From the NCBI GenBank assembly GCA_021014945.1, contig MU266327.1:372001-436000 (forward strand): a stretch of DNA of 64,000 nt, in the 5' to 3' direction. The notes below the pieces were generated by a model. That model was not told where the DNA came from. It saw only the letters and a program-made list of their open reading frames with translations, and did not search any database. The translations under genes were made by a program, and so were the position numbers. Source of the stretch: Leucogyrophana mollusca. Lineage: Eukaryota; Basidiomycota; Agaricomycetes; Boletales. Below are positions 43,524-57,407 of this stretch, piece by piece (the stretch's first letter is position 1; every line of letters starts with the position of its first letter).

Positions 43524-46500
43524 ATGCCCATTCGCCGTCCTTCTGCTTCGGCAGGACACGCAAATCCAGGCCCAAGTCTCTCAAGAGCTCACCGAAGCAA
43601 CGATTCCCATCATGCATTCACGTCAAACGGCCCCCCTCAACCCCCTTCAATAGCTTACTCGGCCGCGTCAGCTACCCCGCAACAGAAAGTCGTGCAGGCT
43701 TTGATTAACAGGATTAAGAACAAGGTGCGTCGCGCTCTGCACGACTTCTGCATTTGACCTTGAGCACGCTCTCGAAAGCTCCCGGCTATATCAGGTCTTT
43801 CGCTAGACTCAGTAGAGTCCGATCCTGCAACTCAGAGAGCAGTCGAGGCGCTTGTGGAACTAGCTCACGACTCTCTGGACATTATAGCATGGTCCCTGAG
43901 CGAGTTGCTGGAAAGACTCGCAAAGGTACGCTTCCCTCTGCCACAGCCTCGTGTAGCTCATCCGAGCATCCATGCAGCAATTCGACGCGGATGGACACAT
44001 GTCCATCGAGGTCTTGCAGTCTCAGCTGTTCATACTGAAGATATTGTCGGTATCCATGGCCTCGAGGTGGAGCTTTCGTCAAGATGAACATGGCCGATCG
44101 AATTCTCGTGCAAGCAAAGGTGGTCAGAGCTCGAGCCAAACTTCCACTCTCGTAGAGTCACCGATGCCCTCAAACTCTCAGCAGAGTAAGCGTAGCCGAC
44201 AGGCGTCGTCAGAGTACTCCTCTTCTACCCCTCCACCGCCGTGGGCTGAGCCATTTCCCCTCGATGACAATTGCGCACGATATATCCTGAGCGTAATGGT
44301 GTTGTACCTCCGCCAGACCGCATCTCCTGAAAGTCGACTCATGTCTTCATCCAATCTCGCGCCCGACGCGTCACTCCACGACTTCGAGTCAGTCGACTTG
44401 CCGACCACGTCTCCAGCTTTCGACGACTACCCTGGCATAGTTGTCCCTCCCCTTCCACAACACATTTCCGAGGGACATAAACCCATGCTGAAACTGAAGC
44501 ACTCATCCGCGTCCTTTCAGTCCGCTGGAAGCATAAGCTCGAATTATGGGCAGTCCGGCCGCGCTCTCTCTTTTGAACGGACGCATATGACACTAGTCAA
44601 GTCATCACTCTCGTTAAACCTACTCATTGGAAAATTTGCAGGGCGCATCGTATATCATCTTTCTGCCTCTAATTGGATGGTGGTATTCTTTCGCATTCGC
44701 CAAAAGATTCACTTCCTGGCAGGCACAGCGGAAGACAATCCAGACACGATCGATTTACAGCTGATGACGCACAGCGCAATAGATAGGACTCGTCTAGTCC
44801 AGATCTTGCACGAGTTATCTTCCCTCCTTGTCAACATGAAGAGAGAAGCCCAAGCGGCAGTGGCAATCCCACTTCGAATGGCGGTCTGGAACTGGATCGA
44901 CTTGTGCCCGCAAGAATACAATGAAACTGTTCGAACGAGAGGACGACTTGAAGGAGCACCAGAGCGCGTCTTTGATTTGTTGTATACTGCCAATGAACCT
45001 GGCAAGGAGCGAGCGCTATGGCCCACTCTGACTGTTCTCGCCTGCTTATCTGCGGAGCGCTTGACTACGGATTACCAGATCGATGTTCAAGCTCGGTCGG
45101 TCAATTTTGGACAGAAGATCAATCACAGAAAGGCATGTCGACGAGTGTTCTCCCAACAGTATTCTAATCCATGACTATCAGGATGTTCGCTTCGTGGAAG
45201 AGCTCGTGCGACATGCCAACACTACTTCAAAGCTTACAGATGTGTCTTTCGTCTGCTCAATAGACATGTGCCGAGCAGGTTTCCGTATTTCGCCCGAAGG
45301 GGAGATGCCTCTCAGACACATCGCATCGGATATTGCACATGACCTCAAGGTAATATTCTCTCAGACATTTGTCCACGCTTTTGTTTACACTTCTGTTGTA
45401 GGTTGCGCTGTGGAGCACTCCGAAGCAGAAACCTTTTTGGGATTCCTTCGAAGAAGTTGATGTTGCGACTTATGCCGAAGCGCTTGTTACTGTGTTCAGG
45501 TTTTTACCCGAGGCGGAGTCACTGTCACTTTTTGTGGCATGCCTCGAGCCGGAGAGATCTGACGCCGTCAAAATTTGCGCTGTGAAAGCGGCGACGACGC
45601 TGACAACTGAGGTGAATTCACGCGTTGTGGTCCTCCAAGATGTTCTTTTGCTGATCTACCCCACCAGGCTTCGCGTTTGCCATGGCAACCCTCGATGGAA
45701 AAGCTGCAGATGGCGATCGCAGAACGACTCCGTACAATCTACAAGGTGCCCAAAGCTATCATAATACTGCTGGTTTATGATCACTCACCTGTGCTTTGCA
45801 GGTATCCTCCTTGCGCCGTAGTGAGATCGACGAGCACGGGAGTGTCAGGCGGCCTGCGTCGCGACCCAAAGCTAAACGCTTCACATCCGAAACCTTAGCG
45901 GACAAAGAACTGTTGCTACTAGCAATCTTGACACTGTGGCGCTCTGATCCCCACTTCTACATCACGAACACTGGGGACGCAGAGCGAGCAAAATGGCCCT
46001 CGGATGCCGCGAGGATATGGAACTCGACCTCTGACACAGCTGTGAAGATGTCCGAGGCGCATTCTTTCCAGCACATGACGGACATCTTCTTCAAGATGCA
46101 GCCTGGCGATCGTTATTACGATATGATTCAAAGTTGGATGAAAGCGACTCTGTACGTTCTGTTCATGATGGAAAGTGAGAGTCACTGATTTCTCCTTGTA
46201 GCTCTTGCACCGTGATCAGTAATGCCAAGAAGCTACTGCTAACCAGACTCGATCCTGAGCGGCAGCGGCTATGGATTGGCGTGACACACCAGATGATCGA
46301 GACTTATCACAGAAAGAGCGAGGTACGTCTTTCGGTCGCATGCTGCGTCTGTTGATATTGACATGTAACTTCCTTCGTCAGGGTGATCATGCCCGTAGTA
46401 TCCAACTCTGCGAAGATCGCGCCCCAGCTTTCGCGATGGCGGAAATCGCCTTCCTTGTATCTCTCACTTCCGTGAACAGTGAAGTATCGCAATTTGCAGC

Positions 46501-49500
46501 CCAGGGGCTCCGTCTCATTGCTCAGGCCGATCGGCAGTTGGGAACGCCCATAAAGGACGATTTAACAGAAGAGGATCGATCTAAGCGGAATCCCGTATAC
46601 GAGCAACTAGGTGATCCCAGCGTGATCATCGTTGGTAGGCCGAGTTTTTGTCTTACTTTGGCCATTGAATGACCGCCCACCTCCAGGCCGTGTTAGGGAG
46701 CAGAAACGCGTGAGGAAGTTATTGCGCCTAATTGCCTACTCATCCCCTATCAACATCGCTGTGTGGGAGGAATGCTTCTGGCGATGGAGTGCACTATCCG
46801 AATTCGTGGTTCAGTCTCCTTTGTCGGCTGCAGCTGCTTTCGATGATGCTCATTTGAGCCCGCAAGACCAAGCTATGTCCCTTGAGGTACTGGCAGCGTC
46901 TCTTCTTACCCTGTTAACACTGACTCGTGGGACAGGAAAAATTCTATCAATGGCGGAACCTGACTTTGTTCCTGGCCGCTTTCGGCGGGGCGTGTGTTCA
47001 AGAAAAGCATGAACCTTCGGCTTTGACAGCGATTATTCCCGCTGAACTACTCCCTGACGAGATGCGCGTCTTGAAGGATCCGGCAGACCTTGTCAACGTC
47101 TTTGTGGACTTCCTGACGGATGCATTGATCGATGACGTTGTTCGTGTTCGCGAAGTTGCTAAAGAGGCTCTTGGATCAGAGCTGAGCCCTCGTCTATTTG
47201 CGAAGCTTTTCAAACACTTGGAAGAGTAGGTCCTACCCTAATTGTTCTTGGCCGCTACTCAACAGCTGTCGCCAGAATCACTCGAGACATCACTCAAGGA
47301 GCCGGATTAGAGTTCACAGACAAGTATGGTTTGTTTTTGGATCAAGTAGGTTAATGTTACTATGAGTTTGAGTATCGTACTGATATTGGTGCCTCCAGTT
47401 GATCTTTGTGCTCAAGTCCCTCGTGGAAAACGCCCAAATGCCTCCAGATGAAGCGCTTAGCATTGATCTTGGATCTATCCTGCACGTTCTAGTTGGTTTC
47501 ATCTCTCGGTTCAGTGATCCAACGTCGTACCGCATCCGGATCAAGTTTTGCGCTTTATGCGACAGCATCTGCGAACGCATAGACACGCTGACCCTGCGCA
47601 AAGATGATCTGTCACGTAACCGAATCCTAGACATTGTTATGGAGTGGTTCCAGGATCCGACACTAGTGCGAGACGTTTCTACTTCCTTTCAAGGATTGTG
47701 CTGACAAGTAACATGCAGAACACTGATGCTGATGCTATTCAACTACAGTACGACCTCAACTTGGCGTCTCTGCGTACTGTAGTCAAGCTCCTCGATCGCT
47801 TGAAGCTGCAGTCCATCGATAGTAATGCTTCGGATGAAGGGGATGGTCTTGGGCATTCTGTGTCGCGTCTTTTCATTCGATATTCCCAAATCCTACTCAG
47901 AGCTCTCGACATTTGCCAAGCAGACGCACCCGTGAGTTCAATGCACCTGAACTTCACAAAAATTTCGGGATTGATTATTTTTAGACATCTGACAGCACTT
48001 CGGATGTACCCTCGTTGCAGAAGGTACGTCTGGTCGCGCTGGTTATACGCGATAGGCTCATATGAAAGTCTTGGATCTAGAAAATGCAAGCATCTCAAAG
48101 GGAAGCTGACGTTCGCGACATGGTCATCACTGGACTGTCTCACCTGGTCATATCCAACTCTGATAACGGGGTCAAGCATTGTATCACTTCTGCATATGAC
48201 ATCGACATCAGAAAACGCACAATCTTCGTCCATGTATTTGCACGAGTGTTGGGGCAAGGTGCAAGGTTTGAGCCCCAGGGCAACGCAGAACTGCAAGCCC
48301 GTCGTAACCAGCTTCGTGATGTAAGTTTTCTGCGTAACTTTGAAGTGTTTGAAATCAGACTCACCTGCGGTTGACCAGTTGGTGAAGGGATCAGATGTGA
48401 GCATTCATTCTCCTTCTGGAACATGAGTTTCTATATCGATCATAAACAGATGATACTTGCGATGGTCATCTGCGAATGCTGTCCTGCAGGCGAAGTTGAC
48501 ATGATGATTTCGGTGCTCATGAATCTATTCGACACCCGCGCGTCGCTCATGGCGCTTCTCAAAACCATGATTGATCGCGAAATCGCTCACACTGGTACGG
48601 ACCTCTACCCAGATGCTCTGCTGCTTTACCAACCCCAGTACAGCTAGCGATGCAGACCTGTTTCGGAGCAATTCTACGTGCACGCGGTTCCTATCGGCAT
48701 TCGCTAGGATTCACGGCTACAACTATCTTCGGAGCCTTATCGTGCCGCTAATTAAGACCATGGCATCGATGCCCCCAGGTCATGCGTATGAACTTGATCC
48801 CTCAAAAGCAGACAAGGACAAAGTGGAGCAAAACCAAAGAAACGTCGAATTGGTGGCTTCATCCTTCTTGGAGATCATTAGCTCTTCGGTGCCTGCTCTT
48901 CCGCCGTGAGTGTTTATTTGCTGTGCAGCCACTCAGTTACCATATCTTTACCTCAGGATGTTCCGTGAGGTGTGTGCGCATCTAGCAAGATCAGTGTGAG
49001 TCTCAAGTCTTGCGAAAACCTCCAGAGAGACTGACAACAACCCTTGCAGCTATCAAGTTTGGCCAGAGTCGAAGTTCGCCGCTCTCGGTGCCTTCATATT
49101 CCTGCGGTAAGATCTGTTGTATAGTGGTAACCCCTCTTCCAGCTGAGTATCAATCTCAGGTTCATATCCCCTGCCATTGTTGCTCCTGAGATCGTGGATG
49201 TCGAGGTTCCGAAAGACGAAAACGGAGTCATCCGTCGGGGCCTCATGGTCATCGCGAAGGTTATGCAAAACTTGGCGAACAATATCTTCTTCGCAAAAGA
49301 GGCACATATGATGGGGCTCAACGAGTTTTTGAAGGCAAACATCACAAATATAACGCGGTATTTGAGTGAAGTTAACGTGAGTACGTTTATGTTGCGTCTC
49401 CAGCTGTGGCTTATTTTCTTCCAGAAATATTCTGCCGCCGCCGCCGACGAAGAGTCGAGCGAGTGGTTGGGTACCACTTCAGACGATACCGACACCATTG

Positions 49501-52500
49501 TCCTTCATCGATTTTTGGACAAGCATGCAGATAAAATCGGAAAGGAGCTCCTCAGCTATGTGAAACCCGGTACAGATGGTAATTCTGCCTCGATGGGTGC
49601 TAAACGCGCATGGGACGATCTCTGTGAGCTACTCGTCGAGCTCCAGAAGGCTCCAGAAGTACCTCGTCTGTCCCACGCGCCTTCTTCCGAACACCGAGAC
49701 TTTATCGACCTCATGAACCGTTGCGCTCATCGAAGCATAGATGCCGTGCGCGACATATTTGTGGAAGCCGACGTCTCTCCAGTAAGCACCAGTGATTCTT
49801 GCGAGGATCATTTCCATTTATGTTTTTCATAGGATGCCCCTGTCATTTTTGTGCTGCGTGTCTGTAGGATCGACGTCGAGGCATTGGATATTGAGTTGTT
49901 AATGTATCACATCTTGAAGGTGCTCCACATCAGACCACTTCATTCGAAATCCTCTAACACTCCCTCTAGACCTTGACATCGCCCGCCCACAACGATCGGC
50001 TCTTTGAGATCATTCTGGACTGCACTTCTTTCACCTCCACCTCGGAAATTCCTGTCCATTGGCTCAAAACCTGCTCCGAATTGATACCCTCGGATGTTCG
50101 GTCGCGGTTTATCAATGCCTATATCCTAAATCCCAATTCACTCACCCAGAAGTATCTCAGGCGAATGTACAACATATCGGCTGGTAGGTGATTCATAAAA
50201 GATTGTGGCTTACTGAGGTACCACTGAGCGCAGGTACGATATTCTCGAGCGGCATCAAAGCATGTTCGTCCATCTCGGAGCTTCTTGTGCATGTGCCAGC
50301 GTCATCGTTGGCCGCCCTCCAATATCCAAGTGAGATTTCTCATTCCATATTGATATCGTTCGCTGACGTTGTATTCCGTGCAGCAACTCTGGAGGAAGAA
50401 GAGAGGACTGTTTTCACAGATGTGACGATGAGGCAGGCCCACGACATGCGCATGCCCGTCACCATGGAAGTTGCCCTTACACACATCCGGATCACATCTG
50501 TGGGTCACTCCTTAAGACTTTACTTGTGCAAACCATCTGACTTTCACTACAGGTCAGAGCAGCTGTCATATCACATTCGTTATCCTGCAAGTCCACCGAG
50601 ATAATCTCGCTGGCGGATGTCAGCGACACCTACAACGTATCTACAGGCCATGATCCACACGAATTCATTATTCGCCGAAGTAAGCAAGGCGTAACTTCAT
50701 ATTTCTCCTCCCCACTTCGTGACGGTATTGTCAAGGCAAGCGAAGTCGTTCATTGCCTAGGAATGCCGCTCACCAGAATCTCATCTAGACGATCAGAGGC
50801 GCAAAGAGTATGTTGAGAGATTCGCAGGACCTGACCACAGAGCGCTTCCCGAGGTTCTCGAACATCTCTGCCACATTGCTTCATGTTGGCATGCTCAACA
50901 TCGATTCGGAAGAGGAGGAACTGCGTAGCGCCGCTTATGATCTCCTCGGGGCTGTTTGCTCATATCTCGACTACGACAAGAACCCTATCATCGCCTCAAA
51001 GGGTAGGTGTACTCCTATATCCTTTTTGCCTGCTAACCGTCAAGTCGTTATAGCTGGTATCATTCCCGGGGACATCTCCGCCTTTGTTGTCGGGCTGAGC
51101 GACCGTCTTGCTAAATTTGCTCCCAAACTTACCCTGGATTTCATGTCGGTTATATCCGCCGGAATGGACAAAGCAAGTGCGGCCCAACGAATCAACTGTC
51201 TGCAGTATATGAGTCCTTGGGTGAAGAACCTTGCCATGTTTTGCAATCCCTCAAATGCTCTATACGAGCATTCGGGGGCACGGTTGAGAGATTGCGTACG
51301 GGCCTTGATCGATCTCACTATCTCGGACTTGGAGGTATGTCGCACCCGCTCTCAAGACCTCAGTGCTCAACCCGGTACAGATTTCTTCTATGGTACACAA
51401 ATACCTTTGGGTTGAGATTGGACAGCTTGACACATCTTTGGTCAACATTGTGCTGGATGAGCTCATTCGCGCTGCTTCTGACGGGGGTATAGGATCTCGT
51501 AGGTGTGAGACCATTGCACGGACTGCTGCGGCACTTGCGTCGATCAACGTCCGAGGACGAATTTTCTCCAAGCTGCGGAAGGTGAATCAGACAGATCCTC
51601 TCTCTCAGCATTCCCTAACTCTCCACAGGTTCTTGGCAAGACTTCGTTGAAACCCTCCAAAAGCCTGCAGGACAATGTTCACTGGAACGAGATTGCGACT
51701 CTCACTCGTTTCGCACTTGTCGCCAGCAATCACTCCAAGCAAGCCGCTTATGACAACCTATATGTGCCCGACATCTGCCATATCGTGACACTGGTGGCCG
51801 GTACAGGGCAGACGATCGTCCGAAAGTCTGTCTATGGCATCATCATGAACTTCCTGCAATCGCTTTTCCTTGCTCGCGCCGAGGATGCCAGTGGGCCGGA
51901 CTTACGAGGATTGATCGATGAACTTATCACGCTGGAAAATCTTCAACTGTTCGGCCTCACTCGCCAGTCAAGCACTAGCGAATATTGCAATTATGATCCT
52001 CCGACTGACAAGGCAGTCATCGACTCACACGAAAGTCTGACACGCCTTCTGGTCCGGATCATGGAGGTCACCGCTGGATCTAAAGGTGAGTCGGCTTCGT
52101 TGTTTTGGAATTATAGCTTATGGGTCCGTAAAGGTCTGCTCAACGTTTGGCGCGCGAGGTGGATGAGCTTGGCCACATCAACAGCATTTCAACTCCCAGC
52201 CACAATTCAGTCCCGAGCTTTCCTCGTTCTGGGCACACTCGCAACGTCTGATGTAGATGACGATCTGGTTTACCAGATGCTCATCGCCTTCAAAACGGCC
52301 TTGGGACAATCCACCGAAACAGAGACGTTGTCGGTGGTTTGTATGTTGCGATGTATCTGCAAGGTTGTCCCGGCCTTGACGGAGGGATCGCGGTATCTTC
52401 CCCAGCTTTTCTGGCTCGCCGTCGCTCTTCTACAGTCAAGCTACACCGCCTTCTATGCGGACGCCGCAGACTTGCTACGTGCCACAGTGGAGACTCTCGA

Positions 52501-53439
52501 AGTTCATGGGGCATTTGAGGACACCACGATACCGAACGTACTACTTGATGGCCGGGCTACATTGGAAGACACGGTCTGCCAACTCGACGGACTGCTGCGC
52601 CTTTCCTTCGACGCCAACTTCTCGTTCTCACTGACATCCATCATCTTCAAAGGTGTCCGCCACAATCACCTCAAGTCATCTGCAGAAATGGTGCTCAGGA
52701 GCCTGCTATCGGTAACAGTGCGGTGCAACGAACGAGCTGCGGAGGGTCCTGTAACATCACTGTGCCCGGACGCTTTGGGTTACTTCATCGCCTTGCTACC
52801 CTTCGCGACGACTCGCGAGACATATGTGCGCCTTCTTCAAGACTGTCATGCAGAAGAATACCTTCCAGCTCCGGGCTCTCATGCCAATGATCTCATCCCT
52901 CGCGTCTCACTCGACCTGCTCTCTGTGACCGATAGTACCTCGGCACTATTGATTGTCTCCTTTATTGGCACAATGTTGATGACTGCCCAAGGAGATGACG
53001 CGGAGACAGAGATGTTGTATAACCTGCTTTCTGAAGTGGGGTCCATGTACCCCGAGCTGTTGTCAATGATGTGCGTATCCATTGTTTCGCGATGTCCCAC
53101 TTTGACTGACTTTCGAGCAGTTATGAGATGCTGCAAGACAGGATCAAGGATACATTTGCCAACTCGTCAAATGCTGCTATCATCAAGGCCGTGACGAGTA
53201 TATTTAGAGTCGCACAACTCGACCCACTTCGGTTAGGATCTCTGCGATCTGGTTCCGCATCGACACTCAGCACCGTGGATGAGGCCAGCCTGACGCAAGG
53301 TGTGAAGAGGCGGTTGGAGGACCTGGGCATGGAGGGGCTGGCCACAAGCTTCCAGTTCTTGGCTCCCAACCGGGTGCATTGGTCAAAGATTGCCGCCTGG
53401 ATTTCCGAATTAGTGATGAAGATTGTCGGTCTGGAGTGA
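43524..53439 (+). CDS. IRA1: Ira/neurofibromin-type Ras GTPase-activating protein
   Basis: A giant multi-exon gene; I estimate about 2,600 residues after removal of roughly 30 short introns. Exon 1 is 43524-43724 (start MPIRRPSASAG) and the last exon ends at 53439. The RasGAP domain spans about 48400-49800: MVICECCPAGEVDMMISVLM, LFRSNS with the arginine finger (codon 48664-48666), ELDPSKADKD, and FLRFISPAIVAPE. A Sec14/CRAL-TRIO-like and PH-like pair follows (about 49830-50800: VIFVLRVCRIDVEALDIELL, YHILK). Long helical repeats flank both sides. This order matches human NF1 and yeast Ira1/2, which switch off Ras and so lower cAMP/PKA signalling. The 51647-53194 frame contains an in-frame 48-nt intron (52087-52134). 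Confidence 0.92.
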
Positions 53440-53789
53440 TGTGTTTGTTTCGATTTCGACATTGGCCACAAGTGTAGTATATTCATTGCATTTTATCTTT
53501 CCACTACCATCGTTTACATGCCTGTATAATGTGTCTCATCTTCAGCACGTAGCTTACACTGCCCAAGGAATACATTTCGGGACTAAAAGTAAAACCCTTT
53601 TCAACGCACTGGCAGGTCGATGTAACTGCGTCCTTCCCACGGGATCAACCTTGTTCTAATTCCAGCCGGCCTCGGGACATTGCCAATACCCAACACATCT
53701 TTCTAATTCCCGGAACAGTATATATACCCCCTGCTCGAGCCTTTGCCCGTTCCAAGCATTCACTCCTTTGTTCGCCCTCGTTCGCCCCA
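53440..53789. other. Interval between RasGAP and coiled-coil gene
   Basis: 3' flank of the RasGAP gene, then the promoter of the next gene, including a TATA-like box. Confidence 0.45.
53719..53726 (+). promoter_or_regulatory. TATA-like box
   Basis: TATATATA lies 64 nt upstream of the ATG at 53790, a reasonable core-promoter distance with a short 5' UTR. Assigned by sequence and position only. Confidence 0.45.
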
Positions 53790-56700
53790 ATGCTCGAAGA
53801 CCACGCTCCCGAATACCGACCTGCTACTCCAGACTCGACTTTCGCCAGCAGCCTTTACCACGCAACGAGTACAATTGACGACCTCACGCTCGCTCTCACC
53901 AATTTCTCCCGAGTCCCATCGCCGGAGCCTGACCGCACCCTCTGCTGCTGTTGTGGAAGCGAGGAATGCGAGACCACAAAGAGCTGGCTGGCTTCCAAAG
54001 CGAAGCTAGAAAGCCGGCTAATTCTAAGTGCAGGTGAGTGCTTGGTCGCGAAGCTGAGCAGCGGTATGTAGACATTGTTGGCAGAGGTCGGTTCTGCCTT
54101 GTTGCAAAGGCACGAGGCGTATGTTCGCCGGCATGAGGTACGGCGCAAAGCTGCGTCACCAAGGGGTGTCTCCTTACTTTGTCCTCGCAGTCAGGTCACC
54201 ATACCCCGAGAAAGCTGTCGGAGAGTGGCAGGAGCGATACTTCCCAGGAGGAAACTATAGTACTGGACCCCCGTGTGGCCGAGTTGCTCAAAGAGAACGC
54301 CCTGCTGGAAAAGGTCTGTTCACTCATCATCTTGTGCAAGAGTGGCAGCCAATTTGTATATGATGGTCGACAGCGACTCACTCAGGCACTTGTAAATAAT
54401 GAAGTCTCGGAAGCTTCCAACAAGACCACCCTGCACGAGCTAGAGGAGGCACGGACTGCGGTCACGAGACTGACTGCCCATCATGCGCGTGCAGTTGGAC
54501 TAGACTCCAGATTAACGGCGGTCCTGCAAGACAACGACGATCTTCGACAGGAGCGCGACAGCCAAACCCAGAGAGCAAAGCTAGCAGAAGCAAGGCTGGC
54601 TGCTTTGAAAGACCGGACAGGTGAGTACCCAGGGGGCCACTGGAACACGCGTCTTTAATCGCTATGTTACAGACAAACTGCAAGCCGAGGTGCGCCGCCT
54701 GCAGGACGACCTGGAAACACGGCGACTGCAGCGTCTGGAGTCGTCTGAGTCCCTGCTGCAAGATGTTCGTTCCCGCCTCGAAGGGCTCCAGCGATCTGTA
54801 TGTGTCTACGACTCTGATTTGTAAACTAATGCATTGACGTGTTCCCTAGCGTGCCGATGACGCAACGACAACGGGTGACTCCGAGGTCATGAAAGTCCTC
54901 GAGTCTCTCGTCGCCGACAATGAGGTCCTGAAAGCAGACAACGAGGAACTACATAAGCTCTTGACAGAGTCAAGGGAAGATGTACAACTCCTGCAAACAG
55001 AAGTGGAAGAGCATCGTATACTTCCACCCCCAATACGAGGCAAGTATATTGCTGTGGTCGAGAGCAACCTCAATAACCCCGCATACAGTTGAAACTCCCC
55101 ACTCCAGGCACTCTCGTACCGGTAGCGGCCCTTCATCATTTATCAGAGATTCTGTGAGTCTGTTTATTTCCACCTGTGTCAACTTGCTTACCCCTCGGCC
55201 CCCATAAGCTCTTGACGTCGACTAGACGTCCACCAAGTGTCGACTCAAAGTCCCGCCGCGTATTCGTATGTTGGCTTCAAACTTCAGCCTTTCTTTGCTC
55301 ACTACTCACATAGGAACCCATGACCCCCGAAACGGGGCGTCGGCCACTATCGCCTGCGGATTCTTTGGCTGTTTCAGAAACAAAGTATACCAGTTTTAGT
55401 CATCCTCAGCCTAGATACCCACCCTCTCATATCAGCTTCGAGTTGGATATTGACCACGAACTCGACGGCGGACCCTCGCAATCAACGCAGCCTTCCAAAG
55501 GCGTTCAAACGGACCGTTGGTTGGGCCTGCTTTCGTCTGCTCACCATTTGGCACCCTCGTTCGGAGACCAGGTGTCCTCTTCCTCTCATGATGGGCGTTC
55601 AGAGTCCTCTTCCCTGCTTGACGGACAAGGCTCTCAACTTTCAGCACTGCTGGAGCGTATGGCTTCCCTGCTACAGCGCCTATCACAGGCCGACGCCCTA
55701 ACACTAACCAATCGGCTTAAGCGTCAACATCTGCGCGGCGCAGACGTCAAGCATCTCTCTCGCACCACCGTGGGCAATATTCTCTCGGAAATCCAACAAC
55801 TTCGCGTACAATACCGTGTCCTGCTCGAGGACGAAAAGCTGACTATTTTGTGCACGCGGAAAGACCTTCGTGGGCTATTCAAGTTCTTCAAAGACGTCTT
55901 TGATGAGCTAGGACAATTGCGTGTGACGCTCAATGATGTTATCCTGGAGCCTTCCATAGCGGGTAAAGTCAGTGAGATGGCTTTGGATCCGGCGAAGGCT
56001 GAAGCGATGGAGAGAGAGAGGAAGTCGTCTGGCAGCGCGCATGGTTCTAGCTGGATGGCACCATTCTCGAAGCTCTTTGGCTCCTCGTCGAGCGATGTCG
56101 GGTCTAATTCGTCCAACCATACTCCCCCAAGGCCTCTAAGCAGAGGTCGGGGGACTGTTCGCCAACCTCGGCCTGTGCCGAAGCTTGGTCCCGCTCTCGC
56201 AGCATCGACTACAACAGTCAACGTCGAGTTCTCTGGTACTGGAGTAGGAAGATCTGTAACGAGCACATTCTCTGCACATCCTGGACATGAACGAGATACC
56301 ACCATTACCAGCTCGTTGTCCCCAGCCAGCACGCTCCCTCAGCCGTCTTCTTCATCCAATGTCAAGAGTGTCATGGGTATCTTCGCTGGAGCACCTCGAG
56401 TTGAGGATTCCGACCCGTGGGTGGTACTCCCGCGCGGGCCTCGACGAGTCCAGTCTACCTTCCTCAAAGCCGACCCGCCGAATAGTGGGAGTGCTACCAT
56501 CGGCAGGTCGACGATGTGGAAACGGCCAACGTCACAGCTGTCCCGCGGCGTCGACGCTGTCATCGACGCTGACTCGCTGCTTGGCCCGGTGCATGGAGAC
56601 GAAGGAGAAGCCGCGGACGTCCCGGGGCCCCTCCTGGAACGCACTCTTCGGCGGCGCGGCCTCTCGGACTCGTCTATACACTCGACGTACAAGAGCCAAG

Positions 56701-57074
56701 TGGATGAATCGGACCGCACGGAGGAGAGTGAGCGGTGGTCTGAGCGATCGTCTGTGCTCCAGTCCCTCAGCAGGACGATGCAGAGTTTTAGGTTGGCCGC
56801 GTCACATACTATCTCAGGTGCCGCAAACCCCGCCGCCCCGGCCCCGCAACGCGTTCCCGAGCAGAGACTCGACGTTCCGCAGGCACAGCCCATTGCACGA
56901 GCGTCGTCTCCGACATTTTCGTCCCTGTTGCCGAATTTGACATCGTGGGCTTCGGCTGGCGCTGCGCTGGAGTCGGGGACAGGCACTCAGCCAGTCCACT
57001 TTGGGAGCTTTCGCGAAGAGTCTTCGATTCTACCTCGTCATTGGGGAAGAGATTCTCAGGGTAGGGATCTCTAG
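53790..57074 (+). CDS. Coiled-coil, Ser-rich fungal protein
   Basis: Family not recognised. Multi-exon 5' half, then a long 3' exon (about 55318-57074). The start MLEDHAPEYRPATPDSTF is followed by a Cys-rich CCCCGSEEC motif. A long coiled coil comes next (RVAELLKENALLEK, NKTTLHELEEARTAVTRLTA, DDLRQERDSQTQRAKLAEAR, KLQAEVRRLQDDLETRRLQR, EVLKADNEELHKLLTESRED). The 3' exon holds a helical domain (LLERMASLLQRLSQADALTL, LSEIQQLRVQYRVLLEDEKL, DLRGLFKFFKDVFDELGQLR). A long Ser/Pro/Arg-rich tail ends the protein. Coiled coil plus disordered tail suggests a scaffold, for example at the cytoskeleton or cell cortex, but this is inference. Exact borders of the small 55000-55320 exons are uncertain. Confidence 0.8.
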
Positions 57075-57407
57075 TGGCCTGAAGTGCCGCTTTGATTTTG
57101 TCCATTCTCGTTGTCGGACAGGGTTTTAGACTATCTATGTACCGGAATTCTACAGCTTGCTATTGCCAACGTCATTGTTGGCCTTGTCTTTTTGTGCAAT
57201 ATGTACATGTGCATTGTAATATACCTGCTGTCGCAGCCTTCACAGGAGACACATGTACTCTATCGATTGTCGGATTGCTGTATCACCGTGTGCAAAGCAG
57301 GGGCAACGGACGTGCCCATGAAGGTTGTAAATGGTGTAAGGTTACAATGGAGGTGTAACGTGTGCAATAGTGTATGTGACAGCTTCGAAAGAGATACTAT
57401 ACCGTAC

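Noticed and set aside
55724..56986. Two minus-strand frames of over 200 codons within the coiled-coil gene
   Set aside because: They are antisense shadows of the long Ser/Pro-rich exon, which has GC-rich third positions that open reverse frames.
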